Shown: one piece after another, positions 35,484 through 44,460 of the stretch
Position numbering within the stretch: position 1 is the first letter of the stretch
Layout: every line of letters begins with the position of its first letter
DNA from: Polyangiaceae bacterium
GTDB lineage: Bacteria > Myxococcota_A > Polyangia > Polyangiales > Polyangiaceae
Assembly: GCA_016715885.1 (NCBI GenBank)
Contig: JADJXL010000020.1
Location: forward strand, 1,302,001 to 1,366,000
DNA: 64,000 nucleotides
Direction: 5' to 3'
Position numbers and translations under genes: made by a program
The notes under the pieces: generated by a model
What the model was told of the DNA's origin: nothing
Database searches by the model: none
Seen by the model: the letters and a program-made list of their open reading frames with translations, nothing else

Positions 35484-37333
35484 GATCGCCTTGCTGCTCG
35501 CAATCGACGCTGCGCCGTGTGATATGCCGGTACATATCGAATTTGGTCCGGCAACCAAGGCACGAGCCGCTCGGCCGCGAAAATCCACGAACGCGCCAGT
35601 AATCGCTCCTGCGGATTCAGTTCCATTCGAAGCGCGCGTTGCAAAGAAGCGGGCAACATCTCCGCCGTGATCAACCGCAATTGATCGAAGATTGGCTGGA
35701 CAAACGGCGCTTGGGGTTTGAAGAGCCTTGCTGCTTGATCACGCGCCGTATCCCCGACGAGCGGCGCGAGCTGCTCGATGCGCCTTTCGACATACCCGTG
35801 AAGATCAGCCCAGTTTGTCGGACACGCTTCCGGTGCGAGACCGAATGCGACCCAAAAGGTCGACGCTTCACGCACCAAGCGATCTCGATCGGGCGTATCG
35901 AGCGGACGGACCATTCGTTCGTACACCATCATGGCCGTATCGAAGAGCGTGGCACCGACCCAAAATACAGCCTCGGGGTCGAGCGCATGATAACGACGAA
36001 TTTCCTGTCCGGGCACGTCGTCGAGCTGCCCCGAAATGGCGGCGTGAATGCCATAAACTCGCTCGGACACCGCGCGCACTTCGTCCGCGCTCCCGAAGAT
36101 GATGGTGTACGCCGACATCATCGTGCGGATGAATCGACCGAGCATGTCTTCGTGAACGACGCTGTGATCGCGTATGGCATGGGCTACCGCGGGATGCGCG
36201 AGCTGCATCAATGCGGCCCGACCGCCGCCCAAAAGAATTACGCTATGGCGAATGCCTTCCCACATCGCGCTTTCAGGGCCGTAATACCCTGCGACAGGAT
36301 CCTTGCCTCGCACCAGCCCATCGAGCGCCTCCGTATGCCGCTTGCGGCTGTTTATTTTCTTCGGAGGTTCCCACGCGGGAGCATCGGCGCTACGTACCGG
36401 CGTCTTCGTCCGCTCGGCGCCCACGCGCAATTGAATGGGCGACATGCTGATGCGACACGTATCACCGCCGTGTTTTGGAATGGTCTGCGTCAGCGAATAC
36501 GTTTGACCGAATACTTCCGAAATCCCCGCCTGAAAACGCCCCAAAACGCCGCAATGCACCTGCTTCCAGCCCGGCCTTTCGTACCACAAACACGCGCTTC
36601 CTTCGATGAATCCAGGCTTTTGTTCATCACCAACGCCGCTCGTATGCTCGGGGTTCACTCGAAAAAGGAATTCTCCCATCCGCAACGTTTCAATGGCGCT
36701 CTCCATCGTGGGTGGCATTCCAAACAGCGATGCAGCAAGCTCGGCAACTTCTTTGCCGAATGCGTGGCTGGTATCCCCGAGCCATCCAATCGCCCGCGGA
36801 ACGTTTTCTTTTGGCAATAGCTCGGTCAGCACAATCGTGAGCTCGCCCAAGTGATGGGAAACTTCGAGCCATCGCGTTTTCGCATCCACTTTACCGGCAA
36901 GCCGCCATGCACGCGCCGATGCGGCAATCCCCGGCGACTCTCTTGCAATACCGTCCAAGCTCCAGCGAATCGACGCCCCAATTGGTCCCGGATAAAGCGC
37001 CTCGAAGAAAGCTCGCACGTCCGCAGGTGATCGGCCCTCGAGCGCCTCCTTCAGCGGCGCCGCCAATGCGAGCCCCCGGCGCCGAAACATTTCGCCGCAC
37101 GCAGCCGTCATGATGGCTCGCGCTCGGTACCGGTCGTCCAGGTGTTCGCCCAGGGCAGACTCCAGATAACGCATCCAGCCCGCCGTTCCCTCGGACGCAA
37201 CCAGCCAAAGCGCCCAGGGCTCTACCGCCTCGCCATTGAACGATGCACGCAAATGCCGCAGCGCCGGAGCGATGAGGAAATGCTTGTCGAGCCTGAGTTG
37301 CGGCGCGCCTTGTGTAACGGCTACAGATTCCAT
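35480..37333 (-). CDS. DUF2378/V4R-like domain fused to MpaB-family (DUF2236) oxygenase
   Basis: 617 residues; the ATG at 37333 has GGGAGGA upstream, so the 37408 extension is not needed. The N-terminal 320 residues are myxobacteria-type: a helical region like DUF2378, then a beta region ending in TIPKHGGDTCRISMSP, resembling the V4R-type small-molecule domain. From about 330 onward the DUF2236 / MpaB / latex-clearing-protein oxygenase domain is clear: GGRAALMQLAHPAVA, MLGRFIRTMMSAYTIIFGS and TFWVAFGLAPEA. That family binds haem b and cleaves or oxidises hydrophobic substrates. The fusion of a sensor-like front and an oxygenase is unusual. Operon with hpaB through an ATGA overlap, suggesting successive oxidation of an aromatic or prenylated compound. 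Confidence 0.75.
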   Translation of the reverse strand: MESVAVTQGAPQLRLDKHFLIAPALRHLRASFNGEAVEPWALWLVASEGTAGWMRYLESALGEHLDDRYRARAIMTAACGEMFRRRGLALAAPLKEALEGRSPADVRAFFEALYPGPIGASIRWSLDGIARESPGIAASARAWRLAGKVDAKTRWLEVSHHLGELTIVLTELLPKENVPRAIGWLGDTSHAFGKEVAELAASLFGMPPTMESAIETLRMGEFLFRVNPEHTSGVGDEQKPGFIEGSACLWYERPGWKQVHCGVLGRFQAGISEVFGQTYSLTQTIPKHGGDTCRISMSPIQLRVGAERTKTPVRSADAPAWEPPKKINSRKRHTEALDGLVRGKDPVAGYYGPESAMWEGIRHSVILLGGGRAALMQLAHPAVAHAIRDHSVVHEDMLGRFIRTMMSAYTIIFGSADEVRAVSERVYGIHAAISGQLDDVPGQEIRRYHALDPEAVFWVGATLFDTAMMVYERMVRPLDTPDRDRLVREASTFWVAFGLAPEACPTNWADLHGYVERRIEQLAPLVGDTARDQAARLFKPQAPFVQPIFDQLRLITAEMLPASLQRALRMELNPQERLLARSWIFAAERLVPWLPDQIRYVPAYHTAQRRLRAARRS

Positions 37334-37556
37334 GTAGAATCCTCCCGGGGGACTGCCAACCGCAAGATGCCACATGGCCGAAGGTGATTCGAGCCTGGCA
37401 TTTTCCACGCGTATCCTGTATTCCGTCGATGGTCAACCAAATTCCGCAAATATGCCGTCAACGAGAAGCAACGTCCGCAAGCTACCTCGACGCGGCGGCG
37501 CAGATGTTTTATGTCGACCTCGATACGGTCACTTTCACCCTTCGGCGGGCCCATTC

Positions 37557-37976
37557 ATGAAATCTCCCCCGCATTCGAGCTACGTCACCTTCGAGTCGCC
37601 GGACCTCGCATACTGGCACCTTCTCGGCCGTGTCGAAGCAGCGGACATCAAACGCATTTACGAAAAGCAGCTCGAGTTTTGTAAAGACAAGCCTTTTATC
37701 CTGGTCCTCATCGACGTATCGCGCCTCGAAAACATCACCCCCGAAGCGAGGCGTATCGCGGCCGAAGGGCCGGATCCCTCGAGAGAAGCGATGCCCGTAC
37801 GTGGCAACGTCGTCATCGGCGCGAGCTTTCATTTTCGCGTCCTCGGAACGCTCATCGACAAGGCCGCGCGCCTCATCCACCGCAGCCTGGATAACCCCCT
37901 GCACTTCACTGCAACGGAAGCCGAAGCTCGAGCATGGATCGAAGAGCGCCGGCGCGAGCTTCAGCAGCGCGCATGA
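37557..37976 (+). CDS. STAS/SpoIIAA-like (SEC14-type) domain protein
   Basis: 139 residues from ATG 37557; the longer ORF from 37374 runs through Arg/Ser-rich non-coding-looking sequence. The pattern of strands and helices (YVTFESPDLAYWHLLGRV, then ILVLIDVSRLENITPEARR) is that of the bacterial STAS/SEC14 family (SpoIIAA-like). The usual phosphorylatable Ser of anti-anti-sigma factors is not obvious, so a ligand- or protein-binding role is as likely as partner switching. No anti-sigma kinase lies nearby. Convergent with the ABC permease gene. Confidence 0.7.
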   Translation: MKSPPHSSYVTFESPDLAYWHLLGRVEAADIKRIYEKQLEFCKDKPFILVLIDVSRLENITPEARRIAAEGPDPSREAMPVRGNVVIGASFHFRVLGTLIDKAARLIHRSLDNPLHFTATEAEARAWIEERRRELQQRA

Positions 37977-38003
37977 CTCGCTGCGTGCGCGAATCCGCAT
38001 CGA

Positions 38004-38966
38004 TCACCGCGACGAGCCGCTCGAACCGCGCCGCACGCGATCAATCGCCACCGCTGCAACGATAATGAGCCCCGTCACAATTTGCTGCACCCAGTTGTCG
38101 ATGCCCAAATGCGTCGACCCCGTACGAATCACGGTCATCAACATCGCGCCGAAAAGCGCTCCCGCCACCGACGCCTCGCCCCCCGCCAAAGATCCTCCGC
38201 CAATGACCACCGCTGCAATCACCTCGAGCTCGAGGCCCATCGAATCGGTTGGATCTCCAACGGTCAGCGTCGAAAACTCCATCACCCCCGCCAAACCCGC
38301 CAAACACCCGGCCGCCGCATACACGAACCATTTGACCCGCGAAACCGGCACACCACAAAGACGCGCCGTCGCTTCGTTCGATCCAATCGCCACGATGTGA
38401 CGCCCGAGCCGCGTGTACACGAGCATCGCCGCGACGAGCGCCGACATGGCGAGCATGATCCACACGCCCGGAGGAAAAATGGCCCAGCCAAACCCATCCG
38501 GCAGGGGCGCTTGGAGCACGTCGAGGCCCTTTGGGGGTGCATCGATTTTTTGACTGTCCGCAAGACCCTTCGCGAGCCCGCGAATGGCGCTCATCGACCC
38601 GAGCGTCACGATGAAAGGCGTAATCCGCAGCGATGTGGAGAGCACGCCATTCGTGAGGCCCACGGCCATGCCCGACGCCGTGGCCACGAGCGCCGCAAGC
38701 GGCCCAGACAAACCTTCACGCAAACACAATGCCGCCACGACCGTCGACAAGGCCACCGTGGATCCCACGGACAAGTCGATACCGCCGAGCAGAATCACGA
38801 GCGTCATGCCGGACGCTGCAATGCCGACGACCACGGTTTGTCGCGCCATGGTCGCCAGGTTTTCGATGCGCAAAAACGAGGGCGGCGCAAAAAGCGCAAA
38901 AAGAAGGTAGACGAGAACGAGCGCAATGAGCGGCCCAAGAAATGGGTATTTACGCAGAATCTTCAT
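38004..38966 (-). CDS. Ribose-type ABC importer, permease
   Basis: 320 residues from the ATG at 38966, whose first bases overlap the TGA of the ATPase gene (ATGA), so the two are coupled. About 8-10 transmembrane helices. It shows the CUT2-family signatures LLGGIDLSVGS, TLGSMSAIRGLA, RHIVAIGSNEATARLCGVPV and a late GGGSLAGGEASVAGALFGA, as in RbsC. It forms the membrane channel of a pentose, hexose or polyol importer. An Arg-rich upstream extension in the same frame is an antisense-like shadow of the ATPase gene. Confidence 0.9.
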   Translation of the reverse strand: MKILRKYPFLGPLIALVLVYLLFALFAPPSFLRIENLATMARQTVVVGIAASGMTLVILLGGIDLSVGSTVALSTVVAALCLREGLSGPLAALVATASGMAVGLTNGVLSTSLRITPFIVTLGSMSAIRGLAKGLADSQKIDAPPKGLDVLQAPLPDGFGWAIFPPGVWIMLAMSALVAAMLVYTRLGRHIVAIGSNEATARLCGVPVSRVKWFVYAAAGCLAGLAGVMEFSTLTVGDPTDSMGLELEVIAAVVIGGGSLAGGEASVAGALFGAMLMTVIRTGSTHLGIDNWVQQIVTGLIIVAAVAIDRVRRGSSGSSR

Positions 38967-40486
38967 GCCATTCCCGATTGCTCGAGCAATATCGAATGCT
39001 CGTCGAGCGACGAGGCGGCTTTTGCCGGACCAAGCCGCCCCTTGTGCATCACCGCGATTCGATCCGAAATGCCGAGGAGCTCCTCGACCGAGCTCGACAC
39101 CACCAATACCGCTTTGCCCGAAAGCGCGAGCTCGTCGATGATTCGATAAATCGCCGCGCGACTGCCGACGTCCACGCCGCGCGTGGGTTCGTCGAGCAAT
39201 AACACATCGACATCGTGATAAAGCAGCCGCGCCAATGCCACTTTTTGCTGATTGCCGCCCGAAAGCGCGCCCACGCGCGTCTCCGGCCCCTGCGTCACGA
39301 TCCCGAGCTTGTCGATGAACTTCCTCGCCACCGCTCGCATGCGTGACGGCAAGACAAACCCTCGCGGCCCAAGCCCCTGCAAACGCGACAGCGTGAGGTT
39401 GTCCGCTATCGACAAATTCAACGCCAAGCCTTCGCCACCGCGATCTTCGCTGAGCAGCCCCATCCCTTGCCCAAGCCGCTGCGAAGGCGTCGCAAATCCC
39501 GTGAATTCCGCCATTTTCACTGTACCGCGACGAACCTGATCCAGCCCGAAGAGCGCCCTGCAAAACTCCGTTCGACCCGACCCCACGAGCCCCGCGATGC
39601 CCAGCACTTCACCGCGCCGCAATTGCAAACTCGCTCGCTCGGGCAACGCCACACCGGCAAGATCCCGCACGTCGAGCACCACGTCCTTCGGCTCGCGCGC
39701 CGAGCGCGGATAGAGCTCGTCCACGCGCCTGCCCGCCATCATTTCAACGATGTCTTCCATGCGCGCGTCCGCGACGCGACCACTTCCTGCAGCACGCCCA
39801 TCGCGAATCACCGTGAACCGATCGGCAATTCGGCGAATTTCGGCGAGATGGTGTGAAATGTACACGATGGCCATGCCCGCTTCACGAAGGCGCCGAATCA
39901 CGGCGAAGAGCGCGTCGACATCGTCCGCACCGAGGCTGGATGTGGGTTCGTCGAGGAGCAAAAGGCGGCAACGCTCGTCCGCGATGGCTCGCGCAGTCTC
40001 CACGATCTGCTGCTCGCCAGGCGCAAGATCCGCGACGCGCGTGTCAGGTCGGATGCGGTTTTTCTTGGCACCGGACGGATCGATCGCTTCGAGCGCCCGC
40101 AGCGCTTTCGCGCGCATTTCCACGCGACGCACGACGCCGCGAAACACAGGCTCACTGCCGAGCACGATGTTCTCTTCCACGGTCATGTGCGCGCAGAGCG
40201 CTCGCTCTTGGTGGACCAGACAAACTCCGGCGCGACGCGCTTCCGCGGGGTTTCGCGGCCGATACGCGACGCCGCCCAGCATGAGCGTCCCTGCATCCGG
40301 CAGGATCGCTCCAGCAAGGATCGACACGAGCGTGCTTTTGCCCGCGCCGTTTCCACCGAGCAGCGCGTGCACTTCGCCCGCGGACACCTCGAAGTCGACG
40401 CCCCCGAGCGCACGCGTAGCGCCGTATGACTTTTCGATTCCGCGCGCCGAAAGATGCGCCGCGCTGTTCGTCACTTGCTCAGCCAC
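38963..40486 (-). CDS. Ribose-type ABC importer, ATP-binding protein
   Basis: 507 residues from a GTG at 40486, which overlaps the end of the binding-protein gene by 16 bases. It carries two fused ABC domains, as in RbsA/MglA. The first has Walker A GGNGAGKS (about 44-51), VADLAPGEQQIVE, and LLLDEPTSSL. The second has a degenerate Walker A (GLVGSGRTE) but keeps SGGNQQKV and LLLDEPTRGVD. This asymmetry is usual for the family. It powers uptake through the downstream permease. Substrate probably a pentose or pentitol, from the divergent FGGY kinase. Confidence 0.92.
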   Translation of the reverse strand: MAEQVTNSAAHLSARGIEKSYGATRALGGVDFEVSAGEVHALLGGNGAGKSTLVSILAGAILPDAGTLMLGGVAYRPRNPAEARRAGVCLVHQERALCAHMTVEENIVLGSEPVFRGVVRRVEMRAKALRALEAIDPSGAKKNRIRPDTRVADLAPGEQQIVETARAIADERCRLLLLDEPTSSLGADDVDALFAVIRRLREAGMAIVYISHHLAEIRRIADRFTVIRDGRAAGSGRVADARMEDIVEMMAGRRVDELYPRSAREPKDVVLDVRDLAGVALPERASLQLRRGEVLGIAGLVGSGRTEFCRALFGLDQVRRGTVKMAEFTGFATPSQRLGQGMGLLSEDRGGEGLALNLSIADNLTLSRLQGLGPRGFVLPSRMRAVARKFIDKLGIVTQGPETRVGALSGGNQQKVALARLLYHDVDVLLLDEPTRGVDVGSRAAIYRIIDELALSGKAVLVVSSSVEELLGISDRIAVMHKGRLGPAKAASSLDEHSILLEQSGMA

Positions 40487-41457
40487 GGCGTCAGATCGGG
40501 CGCGAGCAGCGCCTTGATATCCGGCGTCGCGACGTTTGTCCGGTCCACGATGGTCGCGCCCGTATCGATGCGAGCTTCGACGGGTTTGCCCGCGAGCAGC
40601 TCGGCCATCGTGCGCACCGACTCGTAGCCGATCTTGAATGGATCTTGCACGACGAGCGCCGAAATGTGGCCTTCATGAAGCGCGGCGACGAGCTTCTCCG
40701 AAGCGTCGAACCCGACGAACTGGAGCTTGCCCGCAAGGTTCGACTTGCGCAGCGCGAGCAGCATCCCGAACGTCGTCGATTCGTTGGGGCAAAAAACACC
40801 TTGAATACCGCCCGTCGATGCGTTCTGCGCCGCGAGCAAGCTTTCGGCCTTTTCAAAGGCGCTCTCCGTCGTCGCACCACCGTACTGGTTGTCGCTCACG
40901 ATGGTGATCCCTTCGACCTTGCGTATGGCCTCAAGAAACCCTTGCTCGCGCTTGTGCGTGCTCGCCGAACCTTCTTGGTAGCGCAAAACTGCTACTTTTC
41001 CCTTGCGTCCAAGCAGCGTCGCCATCTTCTCGCCCGCCATTCGGCCGGCTTGTTCGTTGTCCGTCGCGACGAAGCTCTTGTGCTTGTCGCCCGCCACATC
41101 CGAATCGAAAATCACGACCGGGATCTTCGCGTTCACCGCATCCGCGACGGGCTTTTCGAGAGCTTTGTCGTTGAGCGGCGCGAGCACGATGCCCGAAACG
41201 CCTTGCGCCACGAAGCTCTGCACGACGTCGATCTGCCCCTTCAAGTCGTCCTCTTCGAGCGGGCCTTTCCACACGACGTCGACGTTGATCTCGCGCGATG
41301 CCTTCACGGCCCCTGCATGCACCGCCTTCCAAAACTCGTGCGTTGTTCCCTTCGGCACGACGGCGATGCGGGTTTTGTTGCTGCTGTTTCGGTTGCACGA
41401 GACGACGAAGAGCACCGCGACGAAGAGCAGAACGATACGGAGGCTTCGGACGAACAT
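40471..41457 (-). CDS. Ribose-type ABC importer, substrate-binding lipoprotein
   Basis: 328 residues. Signal peptide with a lipobox (LFVVSC), then a periplasmic-binding-protein fold of the sugar group: IAVVPKGTTHEFW near the start, GIVLAPLNDKAL, PVVIFDSDV, GRKGKVAVLRYQ, AIRKVEGI, FCPNESTTFGML, VGFDASEKLVAAL. It captures a sugar outside the cell for the importer. The lipid tether is less usual than a free periplasmic protein in Gram-negative bacteria. It starts 46 bp after the ParB-like gene on the same strand, so a four-gene operon is possible. Confidence 0.9.
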   Translation of the reverse strand: MFVRSLRIVLLFVAVLFVVSCNRNSSNKTRIAVVPKGTTHEFWKAVHAGAVKASREINVDVVWKGPLEEDDLKGQIDVVQSFVAQGVSGIVLAPLNDKALEKPVADAVNAKIPVVIFDSDVAGDKHKSFVATDNEQAGRMAGEKMATLLGRKGKVAVLRYQEGSASTHKREQGFLEAIRKVEGITIVSDNQYGGATTESAFEKAESLLAAQNASTGGIQGVFCPNESTTFGMLLALRKSNLAGKLQFVGFDASEKLVAALHEGHISALVVQDPFKIGYESVRTMAELLAGKPVEARIDTGATIVDRTNVATPDIKALLAPDLTPWLSK

Positions 41458-41503
41458 GGCGCGCGAGTATAGTCACGCCCGGCCGCGAGATGCGAATTGC
41501 TTG

Positions 41504-42523
41504 CTACGCGGCCTCTTCGAGCGGTGGACCTGCCGTTCGAGCGATCTGATCGGGCCGCACGTGCTCCACGTCGAATTCGGCTGCCGCATCGAGCATGCGC
41601 GCCACGACGTCGTCGAAGGCGAGCGTTGCACCGCGTCGAAAGCGAAGCGGATTGCATCGCGCCACGACGAACGACTTGAGGTACGGACTGACGAACCCTC
41701 GCGCTTTCAGTGCAGACACGACCTCCGTGATGCGATCGTCCAGCTCGACGAGACGCGTCGCATGCGCACGTCGGACGTCGAGCGCCTCATGAAGTGGTCG
41801 ATCCAAAAAGTCGCACGTTGCGCGCAGGATCCCGAGGTACTGACTCCCTGAAAACCGCGGGTGCGACTCGTAGCAGATGCCGAGTGTGACGAGCGCCGGC
41901 TCCTCGAATTCGAACGCGAAGTCACGCTCGGTGCGATCGGTGCCGGCGTCGACGAGCGCCTGCGCCATGCGGATGACCTCGACCGATTTTTCGTGCAGGT
42001 TGTGCGCTTTTTCCGTGTTGAGCGCGAGGATCTGAAACGCGACGTGTTCGTCCGGAAGAACCAGCGCGACGAGCGCGCGACCGCCGAGACGCTTCATCGC
42101 TTCGAGGCGATGCAGACCGTTGGGGGTCCAATAATGTCCGTTGGGGCGACGAACGGCGATGATGGGATCGAGAAAAACATCCACTTTCTCCAGAACGGAT
42201 GCCAAGCGTTTGGCGTGCGTTTCGGAGAGATTGCGCTGAAAAGGTGTGGGCTCGACACGTTCGACAGGCAGACCGGCGAGCAGAACGGGGTGCCCACCGA
42301 GCGGATCGCGATAAACGGACAGCACCGAGCCGCCATCGTTGTGAATGGCGTCCGTGAGCGCTTCGAGGTTCGCGTCGAGCGTTTCGGTGACGAGATCGTC
42401 CGCGGACAAACCGCGTGAGGAGGGAGCAACGTCCTTCTTGCGCCGCGTTCGTTTCGCTGGCGACCCATCGGACTCGACCGCCTGTGCGGGCTTGGTCGCC
42501 GCGCGTTTCCTTGCCTGCGCCAC
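41504..42523 (-). CDS. ParB/Spo0J-like DNA-binding domain protein
   Basis: 339 residues from a GTG at 42523. The N-terminus is a basic Lys/Arg/Ala tail (RKRAATKPAQ..., TRRKKD). The ParB catalytic-fold region runs from about 80 to 160: RVEPTPFQRNLSETHAKRLA, then NGLHRLEAMKRLGGRALVALVL, comparable to the GERRxRA box of ParB. Most of the rest is helical and carries no HTH I can name with confidence. No parA partner and no origin are seen, so this is not the chromosomal segregation parB. It lies between the pentose kinase (divergent, 172-bp gap) and the importer (same strand), so a local regulator is possible. Confidence 0.75.
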   Translation of the reverse strand: MAQARKRAATKPAQAVESDGSPAKRTRRKKDVAPSSRGLSADDLVTETLDANLEALTDAIHNDGGSVLSVYRDPLGGHPVLLAGLPVERVEPTPFQRNLSETHAKRLASVLEKVDVFLDPIIAVRRPNGHYWTPNGLHRLEAMKRLGGRALVALVLPDEHVAFQILALNTEKAHNLHEKSVEVIRMAQALVDAGTDRTERDFAFEFEEPALVTLGICYESHPRFSGSQYLGILRATCDFLDRPLHEALDVRRAHATRLVELDDRITEVVSALKARGFVSPYLKSFVVARCNPLRFRRGATLAFDDVVARMLDAAAEFDVEHVRPDQIARTAGPPLEEAA

Positions 42524-42695
42524 GCCTGAAGCATCGAATCGAAGCTCGTCATGGCAACTGGATCACTGCAAATCCAGGCGACCGTCGTCGGCAGCGCGTT
42601 CCCCTCGCTCGGGAAAAACCTTGGAGCTCGTTCCCGCACCTCGCGGCAGCGTGTATCATCGCGTCGCACCTCGACGCAGGTTCTTCCGGACGAAC

Positions 42696-44360
42696 ATGAC
42701 CATGCAAGACCGTCACTATCTCGGGATCGACGTGGGTACGGGCAGCGTGCGCGCCGCGCTTTTCGATGGCTCTGGCAAGCGCCTCGGCATGGGCGTGCAT
42801 CCCATCACGCTTCATCGCCCCGAAACGGACTTCGTCGAGCAATCGTCCGACGAGATATGGAACGCCGCCTGCAAAGCAACGCGGGCGGCCCTCGCGGAAG
42901 CTGGAGATCGGCCAGAACGCGTCGTCGGTATCGGTTTCGATGCGACGTGTTCGCTGGTTCTTCTGGACGAACAGGATGCGCCCGTGACCGTGAGTCCCAC
43001 GGGAGATGATCATTGGAACGTCATCGTGTGGATGGATCATCGTGCGATCGAGCAGGCCAAGCGCATCAATGCGGGCGGGCATGACGTGCTTCGATACGTG
43101 GGCGGCGTGATTTCACCCGAAATGGAAACGCCGAAGCTCTTGTGGCTTTCCGAGCATCTTGGGAGCAGTTATCGCCGCGCTGCTCGTTTCTTCGATTTAC
43201 CTGATTTTCTCACCTATCGCGCAACGGGCGTCGATGTCCGGTCGCTTTGCACCACCGTCTGCAAGTGGACCTATTTGGGCCACGAACCTGGGCGAGATGG
43301 AAGCATTGGGCGCTGGGACGATGCCTATTTTCGCGCGATTGGTTTGGGCGATCTCGTGGACGCGGGATACGCGCGCATCGGCAGGCGCGTGCGTCCGATG
43401 GGCGAACGCGCGGGAGGTTTGTCCGCGAAGTCTGCGCGTGAGCTGGGTTTGTCCGAGGGGATTGCCGTTGCAGTTCCGATCATCGACGCGCATGCCGGAG
43501 GCCTCGGATTGATAGGCATTCCCGATGGGGGCAACGCGCCCGACGAAGCCATGATGGAAGAGCGTCTGGCATTGATTGGTGGAACGTCGACGTGTCACAT
43601 GGCATCTTCGCGCGAGCCGCGATTCGTGCCCGGCGTGTGGGGGCCTTATGCGTCCGCAATGATTCCGGGCTTGTGGCTCACCGAAGGTGGGCAAAGCGCA
43701 ACGGGCGCGCTCATTGATCACGTGATTCAATCGCATGCTCGCGGCCCCGAGCTTTCCGAGGAGGCGCGGAAGCGCGGAACGTCGGTGTATGCGCTGCTCA
43801 ATGAGAGGCTCGACGTGCTCTCGGCAAAGGCGGCCTTTCCGGCAGAATTGACGCGTGGCGTGCACGTTTTTCCGGACCACCATGGCAATCGTTCGCCACG
43901 AGCGGATCCTACGTTGCGCGGTATGATGAGCGGTTTGTCGCTCGATAACGACGTGGATGCGCTCGCGGTGCAATACTTGGCGACGATCCAAGCATTGGCG
44001 CATGGGACGAGGCACATTCTTACGGAAATGAACAAAGCTGGGTATCGCATCGGAACGCTCTTCGCGACGGGTGGCGACACAAAAAACCCGGTTTTCCTGC
44101 GCGAACATGCGGACGTAACGGGATGTCGAGTGGTTTTACCCAAAGAACCCGAGGCGGTACTTTTGGGTTCGGCCATTCTCGGTGCGGTTGCATCGGGCGA
44201 CAAGCCGAGCGTGCTCGCAGCAATGGCTGCGATGACGGAGAGCGGCACGGTCGTCCTTCCGAACGGCGGCGACGTGAAGGCGTTTCACGATCGAAAGCAT
44301 CGCGTGTTCTCGAAGATGTACGACGATCAAATGGCCTATCGAGCGCTGATGGACGAGTGA
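42696..44360 (+). CDS. FGGY-family pentulose kinase (ribulokinase-like)
   Basis: 554 residues from ATG 42696 (42702 also possible); the ORF before it runs through the divergent ParB-like gene. The N-terminal ATP/sugar motif GIDVGTGSVRAALFD, GFDATCSLVLLD, DHWNVIVWMDHRA, and the C-terminal ATPase motifs (GGTSTCHMA, TGGDTKNP, GSAILGAVAS) put it in the FGGY pentulose-kinase branch. That branch phosphorylates D-ribulose or related pentuloses/polyols. Divergent from the ParB-like/ABC-importer operon: uptake plus phosphorylation makes a small pentose or pentitol catabolic locus. The exact sugar is inferred from neighbours, not shown. Confidence 0.85.
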   Translation: MTMQDRHYLGIDVGTGSVRAALFDGSGKRLGMGVHPITLHRPETDFVEQSSDEIWNAACKATRAALAEAGDRPERVVGIGFDATCSLVLLDEQDAPVTVSPTGDDHWNVIVWMDHRAIEQAKRINAGGHDVLRYVGGVISPEMETPKLLWLSEHLGSSYRRAARFFDLPDFLTYRATGVDVRSLCTTVCKWTYLGHEPGRDGSIGRWDDAYFRAIGLGDLVDAGYARIGRRVRPMGERAGGLSAKSARELGLSEGIAVAVPIIDAHAGGLGLIGIPDGGNAPDEAMMEERLALIGGTSTCHMASSREPRFVPGVWGPYASAMIPGLWLTEGGQSATGALIDHVIQSHARGPELSEEARKRGTSVYALLNERLDVLSAKAAFPAELTRGVHVFPDHHGNRSPRADPTLRGMMSGLSLDNDVDALAVQYLATIQALAHGTRHILTEMNKAGYRIGTLFATGGDTKNPVFLREHADVTGCRVVLPKEPEAVLLGSAILGAVASGDKPSVLAAMAAMTESGTVVLPNGGDVKAFHDRKHRVFSKMYDDQMAYRALMDE

Positions 44361-44460
44361 CGAAACGCGTCTAGGTCTCGTTCCGACACGATCTCCTTGC
44401 ATCGTCTTGGCGATCGCGACACAACTCGCCCGCACGCAGCAGGAGCGCAGGAGAATCAAC

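Noticed and set aside
38964..39563. N-terminal extension of the ABC permease
   Set aside because: Arg/Gly-rich antisense-like frame of the ATPase gene; the permease starts at the ATGA overlap.
42345..42695. N-terminal extension of the FGGY kinase
   Set aside because: Overlaps the divergent ParB-like gene and lacks domain sense; ATG 42696 starts the family domain directly.
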